A stretch of 64,000 nucleotides of DNA. Source: Tetrahymena elliotti 4EA (Eukaryota; Ciliophora; Oligohymenophorea; Hymenostomatida; Tetrahymenidae). The stretch spans positions 1,114,834 through 1,178,833 of the forward strand of contig JH720313.1 of NCBI GenBank assembly GCA_000231825.2, written 5' to 3'. Positions 1-12,800 of this stretch are shown here, piece after piece (position 1 is the first letter of the stretch; every line of letters starts with the position of its first letter). A program made the translations under genes and the position numbers. The notes below the pieces were generated by a model, which saw only the letters and a program-made list of their open reading frames with translations, was not told the DNA's origin and did not search any database.

Positions 1-226
1 ATGCAATTTTCATGATAAATAATAAATAGATTAAGATTGAAATCATTAGTAATAATAAAGGTTTTTGTATGAGTTATTAATAAATCAAACAAATATAAAA
101 GTTTATATACATAAATCTTACCCTCAATTAAAATCTATAATTAATTTAGCTGAAGCTAATCATAGCCATCTTAAACAATAATTTAAGGAAATAATCAAAC
201 AATAAACTTAATTAAATCAGTAAGAT

Positions 227-3069
227 ATGTCAGATAAAGATGGAATTTGTAAAACATTTTTCTTTGAGCTCATTTATTCAATTATAAATGAGCATTATTT
301 TTGAAATAAACAATATTTATAATTATCATTATTATCTAATAAAAGCACGATTACCTGCAAATTTATAGGTGAATACAAACCCACTATTTTCATTCGATTT
401 AAACTTCGATAGCTTGAAGTTTTTTTTAGACAAGATTAGTAATACAATTAATCAACATGCTGAACTAATCAATGCTTTGCAACTTGAAATTTAGACTAGA
501 GAGACTAGAAAGGTGTTACCAGAATAGTTGAGCATTATAAGTGAAGGAGGAAAAATAATGGATAATACTTTAGCCAATATAATAAAGAACTAAATAGCAA
601 AAAGTGTAAGGCCTGAAAACTCTGGAGATAATTTAGCAAACTAAACAAATAAAATATTTAATAAATTAACTGGATTAGGATACGCTGTAGCTTACAACTA
701 TAATTCAAATTTAGAATTTCCAGCTAGATTCTAGTAGATAGAAAAAGAAATGTAAAAAAAAGCAGTAAAAGAAGAGGTAAAGGAGAAACATAAAAAACTG
801 AAAGTAAAGGTTAATACAGAAATTGAGGAAATAAAGAAGTATTTTGAAAAAAAAGTAGTTGATTTAGACTCCAAATATGCCTCAAAAATAAATGAATTCG
901 AAGATAAAGTTTAAGCTATTGAAAAGAAAACTCTTTGGAAGATTTAAGATTGCGAAGAAATGATGAAGAAAAGGATTACAGAAGATTATGTTGATGATTC
1001 AATTAAAGCTCTTGAAGATAAAATTAGAAGAGAGGTGAGTATATTTAAATAATACTTTTTAACAAATCTTTTGAATGGAGCTTATTATTAAGTTCTTGAT
1101 AGTTTTTAAACTGTGATTTGATAGATTTAAATGTTCAATTTTGATGTGTTATGTAACTTAATTTATTTTTGAATTATTAAAAATTAGGTTATTACATTAG
1201 CTTAAAGCGATACTGAAAAGATTGAGAGATTATCAGCTGAAATTATATCTAAAATGAAAATCATGGAAGACAGTCAAGCAGAAAAGCTAAAATAAGTTAA
1301 AAAGCAAATTAAAGATTTAGAGGAATTGTAATTTTTATTGGTTATTATGAGAATCTTATAGTAATATTTAAATTAATTAGAGTTAATAGTACATGCACTA
1401 AGTAGTTTGTCTTTGAAGATTACAAAAAGATTGTAAATGCTGCTCTCTAAGAGCTTTAAAAGAAATAAAAAGAATTGGAAAAATCTCAAGATTTAATGCC
1501 AATAGTTGAAAGATAAAATATTAGAATAAAAGCAATTGATGATAGACTTGAAGATTTGTAATAAAATTTGGTAATAACTTTACATTATTATAAAAGCTAA
1601 TATTAATTTAAACAAAATAGTCATAAAGAATTCAAGATATGACAAATTAATTACTTAACAACCCTGCTTCTAATAGGAAAGGAGGTGAAGTATAGATTCT
1701 TACTAACAATGTAGATCCTCATAAACTTTGCCAAATAGAAGGTGATCTAAATAGAGCATTAGAAGACTTAAAAAAGTAATAAGTAGACATAGATGATATC
1801 AAGAAAGTATAATTAGTTAAATTAATTATTAAAAATAAACTAATTTTTTATTGAAAAGAATGTGTTAATAAAATTATAAAATATTGACTTAAGTGTTTAT
1901 GAAGCAGGGATGCATAATAACGTAAGACCAATTTCAAATTAAAACACTGGTTCAGGTATTTTTTTCTTTAAATTAAAAAAATGAAAATTAAATCCAGGAT
2001 TAAAATAAGTGTAAGGAATGTAAGAGCTTTTAGATCAGTTCAGATAGCAAATGAATGAAATGTAAAATAATCGTCATGGAGGTGGTGATGAAGAAAAAAT
2101 TAAAAAATTAATTTCAGATGTAAAAGACATAAATAAAAAAATGGAATCAATGAAAGATTTGGAAAAAAGATTATAGAGAATATTTAAAGAATTTGATATA
2201 GGAACTATGTCCAAATAGCTTAAACTAAAAGCTGATTAAGATGATGTTCTTAAAGATTTTACTATTATGGATACAAAAATTAATACAAACAGCGAACAAA
2301 TTGGATATTGTAGAAAGGATATAGACAACTTGATCATTTTATACAAAAAGCTCCTCTAAGCTCTTTAACAAAATAACTCTCATGGAGATATCAATTCTAT
2401 CATCACTACTAAAAAACTTACTCCTTTCAATCAATTAAATGCATGTCTCTCATGCGGGGTTCCAAAAAGTCATCAAGCTACATACCCTGTACAGTCTATT
2501 TTCTTTTTATTAAAATTAGGATAGATTAATTCCAAAAAAATCAGTTACATTTTATTTTAATAAACATTTGAAATAGAAGAAAATACTTTAAAAATTACTT
2601 TTGGTTCTCAAGCTTTTTTTAATAATATTTAGGGAAGAGGAACAGATGGTAAAAATTATAAAGTAGATTTAACAATAACAAATGATAATACCTCGTTTGC
2701 TGAAACTAGGAATATAGTTCATTACACATCTACACCAAATATGCCTCAATCAACAAAACTTTAAAGGCCACAGACAGCATCAGGTAATAACTAACCAATC
2801 TGAATTAATTTAATTTTTAATATCTCTTATGATAATTTTATATTTTTTTTGCTAAAAAAATTGAATTATAAGTATTGAATAATTGAACATCTTTTTATTT
2901 GGATTTTAAAATTTTAACTAAAATTTACAAATAAAATAAAATAGTTCGTAACGACTCTTAAAACTAACAATAGTAATTGTTTATAGGAACACAAAACAAA
3001 AATACTCTTTAAGTAAATAATTCTTAGAATCCAAAAAGAATGCTAAGACCTGAAAGTGCTAAAAAATGA
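227..3069 (+). CDS. Coiled-coil protein with C-terminal CLSCG motif (possible DUF4795/QRICH2-like), 8 exons
   Basis: Under the ciliate code this is a 730-aa protein in eight exons. Introns at 249-345, 1035-1187, 1328-1380, 1571-1620, 1807-1858, 1956-1997 and 2784-2986 keep the frame exactly, and the TGA is at 3067-3069. The N-terminus starts MSDKDG and runs into a hydrophobic/acidic segment (NPLFSFDLNFDSLKFFLDK). Residues about 100-560 are highly charged and Lys/Glu/Gln-rich with heptad-like spacing, which I read as long coiled coils. Near residue 600 is a cysteine pair in NACLSCGVPKSHQ, followed later by GRGTDGKNYK. This order (coiled coil, then CLSC, then a Gly-rich segment) resembles the DUF4795 region of QRICH2/C16orf96-type sperm and cilium proteins; that link is from memory of the family and is the weak part. 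An axonemal role would be inference. The gene structure is well supported. Confidence 0.75.
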
Positions 3070-3810
3070 AATATTTTTTCAAATTAAATTATTGATTTCA
3101 TCGATGTTGTTTTTGTGTGGGCTTTTTATCAAACAAATAAAATTTTAAATAAAAAATAAAATTCTTTTGCAAAAAAATTAAATAAAAATAAATTTTAAAC
3201 AGTAAAAACTAAGTAAATGTATAAAAGTGGAAATTTAAAAAAGAGGGGGATCAGTAAATAACTAAGGATTATTTATATTCAGTTAATATTTTAAAACAAT
3301 ATTTAATCAAAATTATCACCTTTTTTTATTAAGATTTTTTATATTTTAGCAAACACAAATTCTTTAATTAATTCTATCTTACAATTTTAACTACCAATAA
3401 TTAATGTGAAATATTTGATAGTGATGCATTAACTTTTATGGTTAGCCATCATTAGATAGCTGTAAGAATATTAAAAAACACACATAATTGAATGCAAAAA
3501 TAGGAAAAAACTATAAGTTAGTAATTGATAATCGAGTTTATTTATTATTGTATTTGTCGATCTGTGGCTTTGGTAATTTCCAAGATTAATTAGTGATTGA
3601 TATATTTAGAAAGTGTATCAGATAATTAAAAATTAGTGAAATTGATTTTTAAGAAACCAATTAAACAAAACAGAGAAGAACAAAAAAATTATAAGTAATC
3701 ATTAAAAATATTAGAAACAATAATAAAAAACAAAAGCCAAGAGATACTGATAGAATTAATTAATTAATTTAAATAGTTAGAGCATTTTACTTTACTTACT
3801 TTCATAAGGT
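3070..3810. other. Intergenic spacer, AT-rich
   Basis: No exon-like frame is visible between the TGA at 3069 and the next ATG at 3811. A purine-rich AGAGGGGGATCAGTAAATAA element lies at about 3242. A related AAAGAGGGTCAGTTAATAA element lies at about 4914, at the end of the next gene. Both could be gene-end elements or coincidence. Confidence 0.5.
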
Positions 3811-4905
3811 ATGGACAAACCCAAGGACACATTGGGATTGCTTTAGGACGAACATCAAGTAAAATAAGTTTAATTAAGATGTCTGCTTTTAAAATTATAT
3901 TAAATGCCCTTAAGCAATTCTAATCACATCATTTGTTAGGAAAAGTGAAAATTTTATTCCCCCCATTTCTTTAATTTCAAGCTTAAAATTAGAATTAAAT
4001 TAGTACCAACTGAAAAAAATGCAGACATGATTAACTTATTTATGTTTTAAAACTCATAAAAATAAGAAGGAAAATATAAACGCATATAATAAATTTGGAA
4101 ATCGAAGTGATTTCATGATTCACTAAGACAATCCCAGAGCTATCCTTTCCTAGTCATCAGTGAATGGTCCAAATATTTTATAGCCAAGTTAGCTAACTTA
4201 GTAAAACATTATCTCTTCTTATATAATTATACAAGCATTAAAATAAAAGTTCTTTAAGAACATGAATGATAGCTTTTAATAGGATTATTATAAGAGATAA
4301 ATTAAATTCTTAAAATAAATATTAATAGGAATTAATACAAAGCAAACAATTAAATAAGAGAAGATGTTTATAGACAAAGCATAGACTTAAAGAATAACTA
4401 AGCTTTACCATAGCTTAAGGATAGAGTAATAAGTTAAAAAGAAAGAAAAGCTGCTAGTTTAGAAAAAGAAAGTTTGCATAAATCATAACAAGTGAGAAAT
4501 ATTATGATAAGCAAAGATTTAAATTAGTGCTAAAATGATTAAAGAAGGTAATCACTAGTTTAGAATTCATAAGTTAAATCTATGGAGAGCAGCTAACAAT
4601 ACAATAATAACAATAATTTGTAAACCCCTAGAAGCAGAGAATAAAATAGTGCTACAACAAAAGACAGTCTTGGTATTTACCTCTCAAGCTAAAAAAAGCT
4701 TTAGAAAATATCATCTAGCCCATCTGATCAAGCTGTTAATCAACAGAATAATCAATTTAACAGTTTTAATGAATTCAAAGTATGCATTTAAATTAGATTT
4801 ATTGACATTTATTTAGAAAAGCAAAAACAAAAATTATCTTAACTTAATAAATCGATAAAGTTGTGTGTGAGTGATATTCTTTTTACAAAGATATTTTTAT
4901 AATGA
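3811..4905 (+). CDS. Low-complexity Ser/Gln/Asn-rich hypothetical protein, 3 exons
   Basis: The start ATG at 3811 opens MDKPKDTLGLLQDEHQ. An intron at about 3859-4066 leads to KENINAYNKFGNRSDF, and a second at 4201-4328 leads into a frame that stays open to TGA at 4903-4905, giving about 252 aa. Exon phases agree. The product is hydrophilic and apparently disordered, with basic/Glu-rich stretches around residues 80-125 and a run of Asn near residue 155. There is no membrane segment and no recognisable domain. The last part is uncertain: a possible 37-nt intron at 4780-4816 would instead end the protein at 4870 with a different tail. I cannot assign a function. Confidence 0.55.
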
Positions 4906-5225
4906 ATTAATTAAAGAGGGTCAGTTAATAATTTTAATAATATGCTACTTTAACTTATCGAAAATATTACTCTTTAATAGCTAACCATCTCATTTGTCTG
5001 TTAAGTATCATTTTTGAGATACATTTTTATTTTATCTCATCCTAACAGTCATATTTTTATTAAGAAAGCTTGTTGAGTAAAAATACTTTAAAAATATTTA
5101 AAATACGATTATTTTTTAAAGGGGCTTTTTTATTATTTAAATTAATCTTTTATTAAATCTAATTTGTTCTATTTTACACTTTACTATATTAATATTTTAA
5201 TCCTAAAATTATAAGGATATCATAG
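4906..5225. other. Intergenic spacer
   Basis: About 320 bp of AT-rich sequence with runs of T and TTTAAAA. No coding frame or repeat is convincing. Confidence 0.5.
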
Positions 5226-8200
5226 ATGAAGAAAGGAAGCAAAAGCCTGTTTTCAATTAATCTAACAGTAATTTCATATTTATATTTATTAAATAAGAGT
5301 TAAGCAAAATAAATATTGATAAGTTATTAAGTATTTTGCTTGAAATAAATTTATCATTTAGATTTTAATTGATTTTAAAGAAATATTTATTATAGAAAAG
5401 CTTGTTTAACCGAATACATTCTATGAAAAAAGAGAAGAAATAAATGAAGATAAATTCACGAATATTGATGTTTCTTTAAATACTCTAACACAACAGGTAA
5501 TAAAACTTTTCAATATAATCCAAAGACATTAAGATTGATTTAAAATTAAAATAGAAAGGCAAAAATTATTATAATAGAGCACAAACAGCACAAGAAAATC
5601 AGGTTAATGATAAGGGAATAAAGAGAGATTCTCAAACAATTGATGTAGAAAGTGTGAATTTTTAATTTAGTTAGTTAAATCTTTCTTTTTTTTTATAATA
5701 AGTTTCTCTTTTATTCTAATAATTAGGTATAGAAGCTACACCAAATATTAATGTTGGCTTAATTTAAGATCAAAAGTTGATTTTGAATCATTTAAAAAAG
5801 TAAAGTCAGAACTAATAAAATAATGAGAAATCATAAAATTAAAATACTAATTAGAGCAAAGATTATGATGGAGCAAACATCACATTCTACCCAAAATAGT
5901 CTTCTAAAAAAAATGTGAATAAAATTTAGACAAATGAATAGAACGAAGCGAAATATCAATCATAACAATAGACAAAAGTAGGTTTTCCTGATTATAATAA
6001 AGATGCTTTAAATGAAGGTATTAAGGGAGTAAATGAAGGCTCTTTATGGAATATGAATCAATCTAATTAAAAAGTAGTCATTATAAACTAAAAAATAGAG
6101 GAATCTTCAAGAAGATCTAGCTACCAAAATCAATAAATAGGCTTGATAAATCCTCAATCCTATTAATAAAAAAGTCTTAAGATGTAATAGTAATATATTA
6201 ATTAAAGTGAGGTTTTCTAATAATAAGCAGAGCCAAATATTATATAGACTTAGCCTGATTTTTCCTACAATAATTAAATTAACAACAGTCACTAATATAT
6301 GCTAAGCGAAGGTCAATAATTAGATTAAATAGAATAAATCCCTAAAAATTAAATGAAATTCCACAATTTATATTAAAAAAATATATCATACTCTAAGAAT
6401 AATTCAATTTCTTAAGGTTTTCCAAATGCAGCTATCAACAAATATGGCCCTGAAATAAATTTTTTAGATTAATAATCAAGCAACATGTAAAACTAAAATA
6501 ATTACAATCGTCAAAATCAACTTAAAAGTTAATAAATTCCTTAATAAAGGGCTTTTAACAACTTTCCTGGTTAATTAAAAAGATAGCTTAATTTATAAGG
6601 CTCACAATAAATTGATATCCCTTATTCTATTCCATAAGGACATCACAGAAGTAATAGCCATCACTTAGACACAAAAATAAACAAACCAAATTCTTTTTTG
6701 ATGACAAATTAATTTGAAGGTTCTATTAGGGACTGCTTCCAAAAAGATCAAAAAAGCATAAAAGGGAATAATGATAAATGCAATCTCAGCTTTGACCTTA
6801 GAGTTGACAATTAAAATGCCAATCAATATTATTCTGATAACAAATAAAGACATCAAAGTACAAATTAGCATGATATGTTAATCTCAAAGCAAAAAAACAA
6901 AAGAAATGAATCTGTTGATCTTCTTGAAACAAATAATATATAAAATAATGCAGATATGAGTCGCTTTAAAAATAATCAAAACTCTAAAAATATAAATTCA
7001 ATTTAGTGCACATAAGCTCTAAAAAGTGAGAAGTAGCTATTGAACTAATAGCTTAATTAGATCTAACAAACTTTTGCAACTAGTATAGCTTAAAACAATT
7101 AAATTTCTGGTATTAATTAAGTTAAAAAATTAAGTGACATTTGTCTTCCTTAGCTTGAATAACAAAACAAATCCAGAAATGAAAGTTTAAACGCTAATTA
7201 GACTAAAAAGATTACATTAAGTTCATTAAAAATACAACCAAATAGCTAATTGAATCAAATTTCACAGCCTATCTAGCTCTGTGTTGATAAATTCACATTT
7301 AATACTTAAAAAAACACAATTAAAACTAATAATAAAATTACACAAAACCAAAATCAAAATTTCAACATAATTGATAGCAAAACAGGTTAATTTGGATTAA
7401 CTTTAAATGCAAATCAAATTAGATCAGCATTTTAAGAACCCAACAATTAACAAAATGAACCCTCTTCACAAATTCTTAAAAAGAATGTTGCTAATAAAAA
7501 TAATGAAACAAATGCTTAAATTAAAGATTAAAATATAGATACAGAATAAGCTGATTAGTCAAACAATTAAATTCTAGAAGAAACAGGTAGATTTGGCTAA
7601 GAGTAATTATAAGAGACATAAAAGAAAAATCAAAAGTAATTAATAATTAATTTAAACGATAATAACAACAACAATGCAGCAAATAAGTAAAAGTACTTAA
7701 AGAACGAGTAGAGCAATCAATATTAAAATAAAACTAATAATTAGCGTTAGCTAAGAGATTCTTTAATAGGTACTTAATTAGATCCAAATATATCAAAAAA
7801 GACAAGCAATATATAATTGTATAACAATTCAGGCTTAATATCAGATGGTACTGATATCTTAACCAGTTAAAATCCCAATTCTATCATTAATATACCAGTA
7901 ATTACAACGAATTTTGGATTAAATAGCTCATAAGGAATAAGTAAGCCTAATACAGATAATTTGAACTAAGGAACTTTATTAATCAATTATAATTTTCCTT
8001 TAGCTGAAAGCTTGTAGTATAGATCTAAATACTAGCAAAGCTAGTAAAAATAGATTTTAGATATATAAAATAATTACATAAATTATACTTAAAAGAAAGT
8101 CTCTTCAGCTATTTCATGTAAGAGAAAAGATGATTTCTATAGCCAATTTGATAGCGCTGGTAATGATATCTTAGATAAGCAACAAAGAGCCAGGTCAAGT

Positions 8201-8332
8201 AATAACAGATTTCCTAGAGAAATCTTCACTCCAAATGTACAAAAAGCTAAAAGGCTGTATAATTAAAATAAGCAAAATTTAAATTTTAATAACTGTGCTA
8301 ATGCAGAGTTATAAAATGAATTCATTTAGTGA
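5226..8332 (+). CDS. Large Gln/Asn-rich (prion-like) hypothetical protein, 4 exons
   Basis: The ATG at 5226 opens MKKGSKSLFSINLT. Introns at 5268-5361, 5497-5554 and 5652-5726 keep the frame, and the last exon runs open to TGA at 8330-8332, giving 959 aa. Composition is dominated by Gln, Asn, Ser and Lys, with Gln encoded mostly by TAA and TAG, so the standard code sees only stops here. Short Asn or Gln runs occur throughout, with no hydrophobic membrane segment and few cysteines. The short phrase TGQFGL/TGRFGQ recurs (around 7390 and 7590). Such proteins are common in Tetrahymena and are usually disordered scaffolds, RNA-binding or cortical proteins; nothing here lets me choose. The exon model is good and the function is unknown. 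Confidence 0.7.
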
Positions 8333-9865
8333 TAAGATACACATAAATATTAATTAATATCTATTCTTAACTAAATTGCTAGATAACTTTAAGAATCAAA
8401 AAATAATAATTTCAAACTTTGTGTTACAAACAATCTAAAGTAATCTCATTCAAATAACTTTTAATAAGAGCTTCTTCACTGCATTTTTAAAAAACCAAGG
8501 AAAAGCTAGTGAAATTTAATTAATTTTAAATAAATAACAAATTAAAAATGAATTTTAACTGATATGAAATATTTTTTAAAATCTTAATTCTAATAATCAG
8601 ATCTTAAATCTAATTTATTTCAAATCACACTAATATAATTATTTTAAATTATTTATATTTTATATAACTGTAAATCTCAAATAATCTATCAATCAATCCC
8701 TTAATAAAACTTAGTTTGTTAAATTTAAAATAATGTACCTATTTATTTAATGAAGAATTTATTCGTGATTTGATTTGTATGAATAGAAATAAAGTTTACA
8801 TAAATTTTTCTTCAAGGAATAAAAAATTTAAAAAAATTTTATTCAATCTTTTTATTATTCAAAAGTACTTTTACGAATGAATGGAATTTTGTTTTTAGAG
8901 TAAGTTTAATTATTGATAAAAATTCTGTAAAAACATTTAGAAGAAGAAGAAAAAAAAATATGTTAATTTAAAAATTTTAAGAAATAAATTTCAATAGGAC
9001 AAGCTTAAAAGCCATAGAAATTTATTAATAATTATTTAGAATAATGAAATAATTATGCCAACTAAAGTTCTAACAATTAATAAAACAAATTTTAATTAAA
9101 AATACCAGATTAATAATTAATGAGATTAAAAAATTTTGAAAAATAAACAAAAATATGCTTTTATTTTAAAAAATAGATTTATTTTGAAGGTTTGGTTGAT
9201 TAACAATATGATTTAGTAGTTAATTGAATACAAAATTAAATTTTGCTGTTGAACAAGTGAAAAATTTAACTAAATAGATAAAGTGATGAATTTTAATTAA
9301 TTTTTTTTTAATAACGGAAAAATATCAATAATAACTAGAATAAGTTAATATTATTAATAAAATTAATTTATCATAATCTTCCAACAATATTTTAAAATAC
9401 TAAACACCTTAAACATCATTTTGAAGTAATTTTACTTTGATGAAAATTCTTGATTTTATTTTAGACTTTAGAAAATGTAATAAGAAATGAAAACTACGAT
9501 AAAATTTGAGATTAATTATCTTGTTGAAGGTTACTATGTTAATTTTTTATTATCTACTTAATTTTATTTAAAGATGATAAAAAATTTTTTATTAGTTGGT
9601 TGGTAACTGTTAATGCAAAAAAAGAGTCATTTGATTGTAATTTACATCAATTAAAGTTTTTTAAAGGAAAAATAATTTACTTTTAGTAGAACAAAACAAA
9701 ACTTAAATAACATACTCTTTTTTATAATTAAAAATCAATATTCAAAAAACAAAAAAACTTAACAAAATTGCAGAATTAGTATTCAAAAAGTTTTCAAATT
9801 ATTGCTTAAAATTTAGAAAATACATTTTATTTATCTAAAAGGCCATTATAAGCTAGTGTTAAAAA
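8333..9865. other. Intergenic spacer, very AT-rich
   Basis: About 1.5 kb between the Gln/Asn-rich gene and the giant receptor gene. It contains homopolymer A and T tracts and an (AAG)n-like purine tract near 8940. No frame has the codon pattern of the neighbouring genes. It presumably holds the 3' end signals of one gene and the promoter of the next. Confidence 0.6.
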
Positions 9866-12800
9866 ATGAGTTAAAAACTCAAAAATAATCTATTTAGTAA
9901 TATAGTAGCAGTGATATGCTTCGCATTTTATCTGGAAACCTTAAATTGTTAGAATTTTAGGTAATTAATAGATTAGCCAATCACAGGTTTATGTAGCAAT
10001 GAAGCTTTGGTAAATTCTGAGATTTTATCATTTAGTTAATCTGGAAATTAGATACCATAGTCATAGGTAGCAGGAGATTCAAATTTTTCAATAAGATTTC
10101 TAGTTAATTTGCTAAGCAATTCAGCAAATACAAGCTGGTAGAGAATATTAGCTATTAAAGATCTTAATGGAGATTTTTTATATGAATTATTAATATAAAA
10201 TGATCTAAGTAGCATAAAAATGAGAATAAATTAAAGTGATTCTAATAGTATTACTATTTCAAATCTAAATGGATAGTATACCCTATTTGAATTATCTTTT
10301 CTACAAGATTCTTCCCAAATTATATTAAAAACTTTTGATTCTTCTTTAAGTTTGTCAGGAACTTTAAATGCTCTGTCTTCAATAAATTTTGATATTGCTA
10401 CTTTTAATTTAATTCTACTTAATATTTCTGATGGTAATACAATATATAATATGTGTGGATCAATACAAAATGCTGTTATTGCAGTAGGAAAGTAGAATTC
10501 GTCTGATAACTATAATCTTAGTGATTTAGTTAAGTATTAGGGTTAATCACGTCTGCTCCTTCATTATGATTTTTAACTCTTTTAGGGTAATTTCATATTT
10601 ATTTTTAATTATTTCACTTCATCTTATAAAACATCTTTAAGATTATTTAAGATTTTTAATTAACTGAATGAAAATTTCATTCAAATTAATATTTAAAGGA
10701 AAACTTGTTGCTGACTTAAGTGGATATAGAAATAATGGATTACTGAGTGAGTTTGATACTCCCCAAATTCTTTTAAATTCTAGAGGATTATTAACATTTT
10801 AAGGATTTGGTGAGCTTGAAGTTTCTCCTTTTAAATTTGCTGACAATTAATTCCCAAGCAGCTTTACTATTTCTATTCAATTAAGAGTCAACAAATTTTT
10901 AAACCACATGACCTTTTTTTAGAGATAAAGTAAATTCAATCAATAGTAAATTCTCATTGTTTCACTGATAACATTTGGAACAAGTAATTTTGTTATACAA
11001 ATCTGCTTATCAAATTAATCTGACTGTGTTTAAACGGCCTCAACTATGTTGAATTTAAATCAATTCCATAGATTGGTAAATAATTATTAAACCTTTTATT
11101 TTATTTATTATAAATTTTGAAATAATTAATAGATTATAGTGTTTAAACAAAATCCCAACATAGCATCAGATCCATAAAAAATTGAATTTTACTTAGATGA
11201 AAGTTATTAGGAAACATTATAGTTTGCCTCCACAATCTATTATGAGGATATTTCAGATAAAATAACTTTCAGTGCTAGTTAAGGAGGTTATGATTTAGCT
11301 TTTTTCTCTGTAGCTAGTGGAGTTTATGTAAATGCTTTTAACTAGTTAGTCAGTAATTGTGCTATGGTAATTGGGTCTGAGTAGCATATTTGTTTTGCCT
11401 GCTAAAACAATTATTATAGATATGAAGGACACTGCTTAGCTTAAACTTCTACCTTAGATATAAATAATTACTAAGTTTAATAAAATTAATTAACATCAAG
11501 TGTATTTAAATATAAAATCATATTCTTTTGTATTTATAATTTATATTAACTAAAAATAGTTTGTTAAATTTTGTGCTAAAAATTGTCTAACTTGTAATCC
11601 ATAACAGCCTTCTTAATGCTATACTTGTTCATTAGACAGAATTAACAACCCTCCAAGATGTTAATGCCATTCCCATACTTTTGATTTACCAGAAACTTCA
11701 TATTGCCCCCGTAAGAAATAAAAAATTATTTGAAAATTTAATTTAAATTAATAAAAAATAGAATTCATTACAAATTGGAGACTTCAGATTGGAGAGATTT
11801 AAACAATTCAAAATAGTTCTTAAAGTTATAGTAAGAGAGTAATATTTTAGAATACCATGAATTGCATACCTATGTTGTAACTAAGTATTGCCAATATCTA
11901 AGAATATTAAAATGTTGCTTCCTTAACATAATCTGTGATGATATATGCAGATAAAATCACTTCAGATTCTTTTCTTTTAAACGTTTAGACTCAAGGAAAA
12001 TTTATAAATCTAACTATCAAGTAATTCATAAAACCTTTAATAGATCATAAAATATAATAAATAAATATTTTTTAGGTATCTTGCTAGTTGTGATCCTAAT
12101 ATCCAAGATGGCGGACAAGTTTTTTGGGATTCATAAACAAGTACTCCTGTCTCTCAAGTAAACACTTTTTTAACATATTTATTCAAATTTTGTCTGGATA
12201 AATCATTTCTTTAAATTTTAATATTAAAATCTTTATTTAGAAAATTTTATTTTTTGTTGTTATTAAGAATAAATAGCTTGGAAGATTTTTTCAACTTTTA
12301 TCTAATTGTTTTGATAAAATTTTTAATTGCAATTCAAATTTTTATTTTCAATTTAATTAATTTATTTGTGTTTAAATTACTTTCGTATTATTTATTTTTT
12401 TGTTAAAAATAAATATTTTTTTTTTTGTAAAAAGAATAAATACTTGTTTAAATTAAATACTAAACCAAGTACATAGAATGTGATACTTTTCATTTAGGGT
12501 TATGTTAAATCCATGAATTCTCAATAGCAAGCATTCAATTTGATTTTATGTGATTATAACTCTTCTTAGAAAAGTAAAATTAAAAAATGTTTAATGATAT
12601 AAAAGGAATAAATGTTTTATATTTAATAGGCATTGAATGTTAGATTAGAAATGATTATTATTCTAAATTAGTTATTGGATGGCTAGGAATTACAGATAAT
12701 TTGTAAATACCTTCAACTGTTTATAATTCTTAGATTAGCATTAATTCCAATATTTATTTTGATAATATGATTGGCCAAAAGAATTTAATATAATAACTCA

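Noticed and set aside
2489..2519. Possible 31-nt intron (GTACAG...ATTAG) in the first gene
   Set aside because: The reading frame is open without it and total exon length is a multiple of three only if it is kept as coding.
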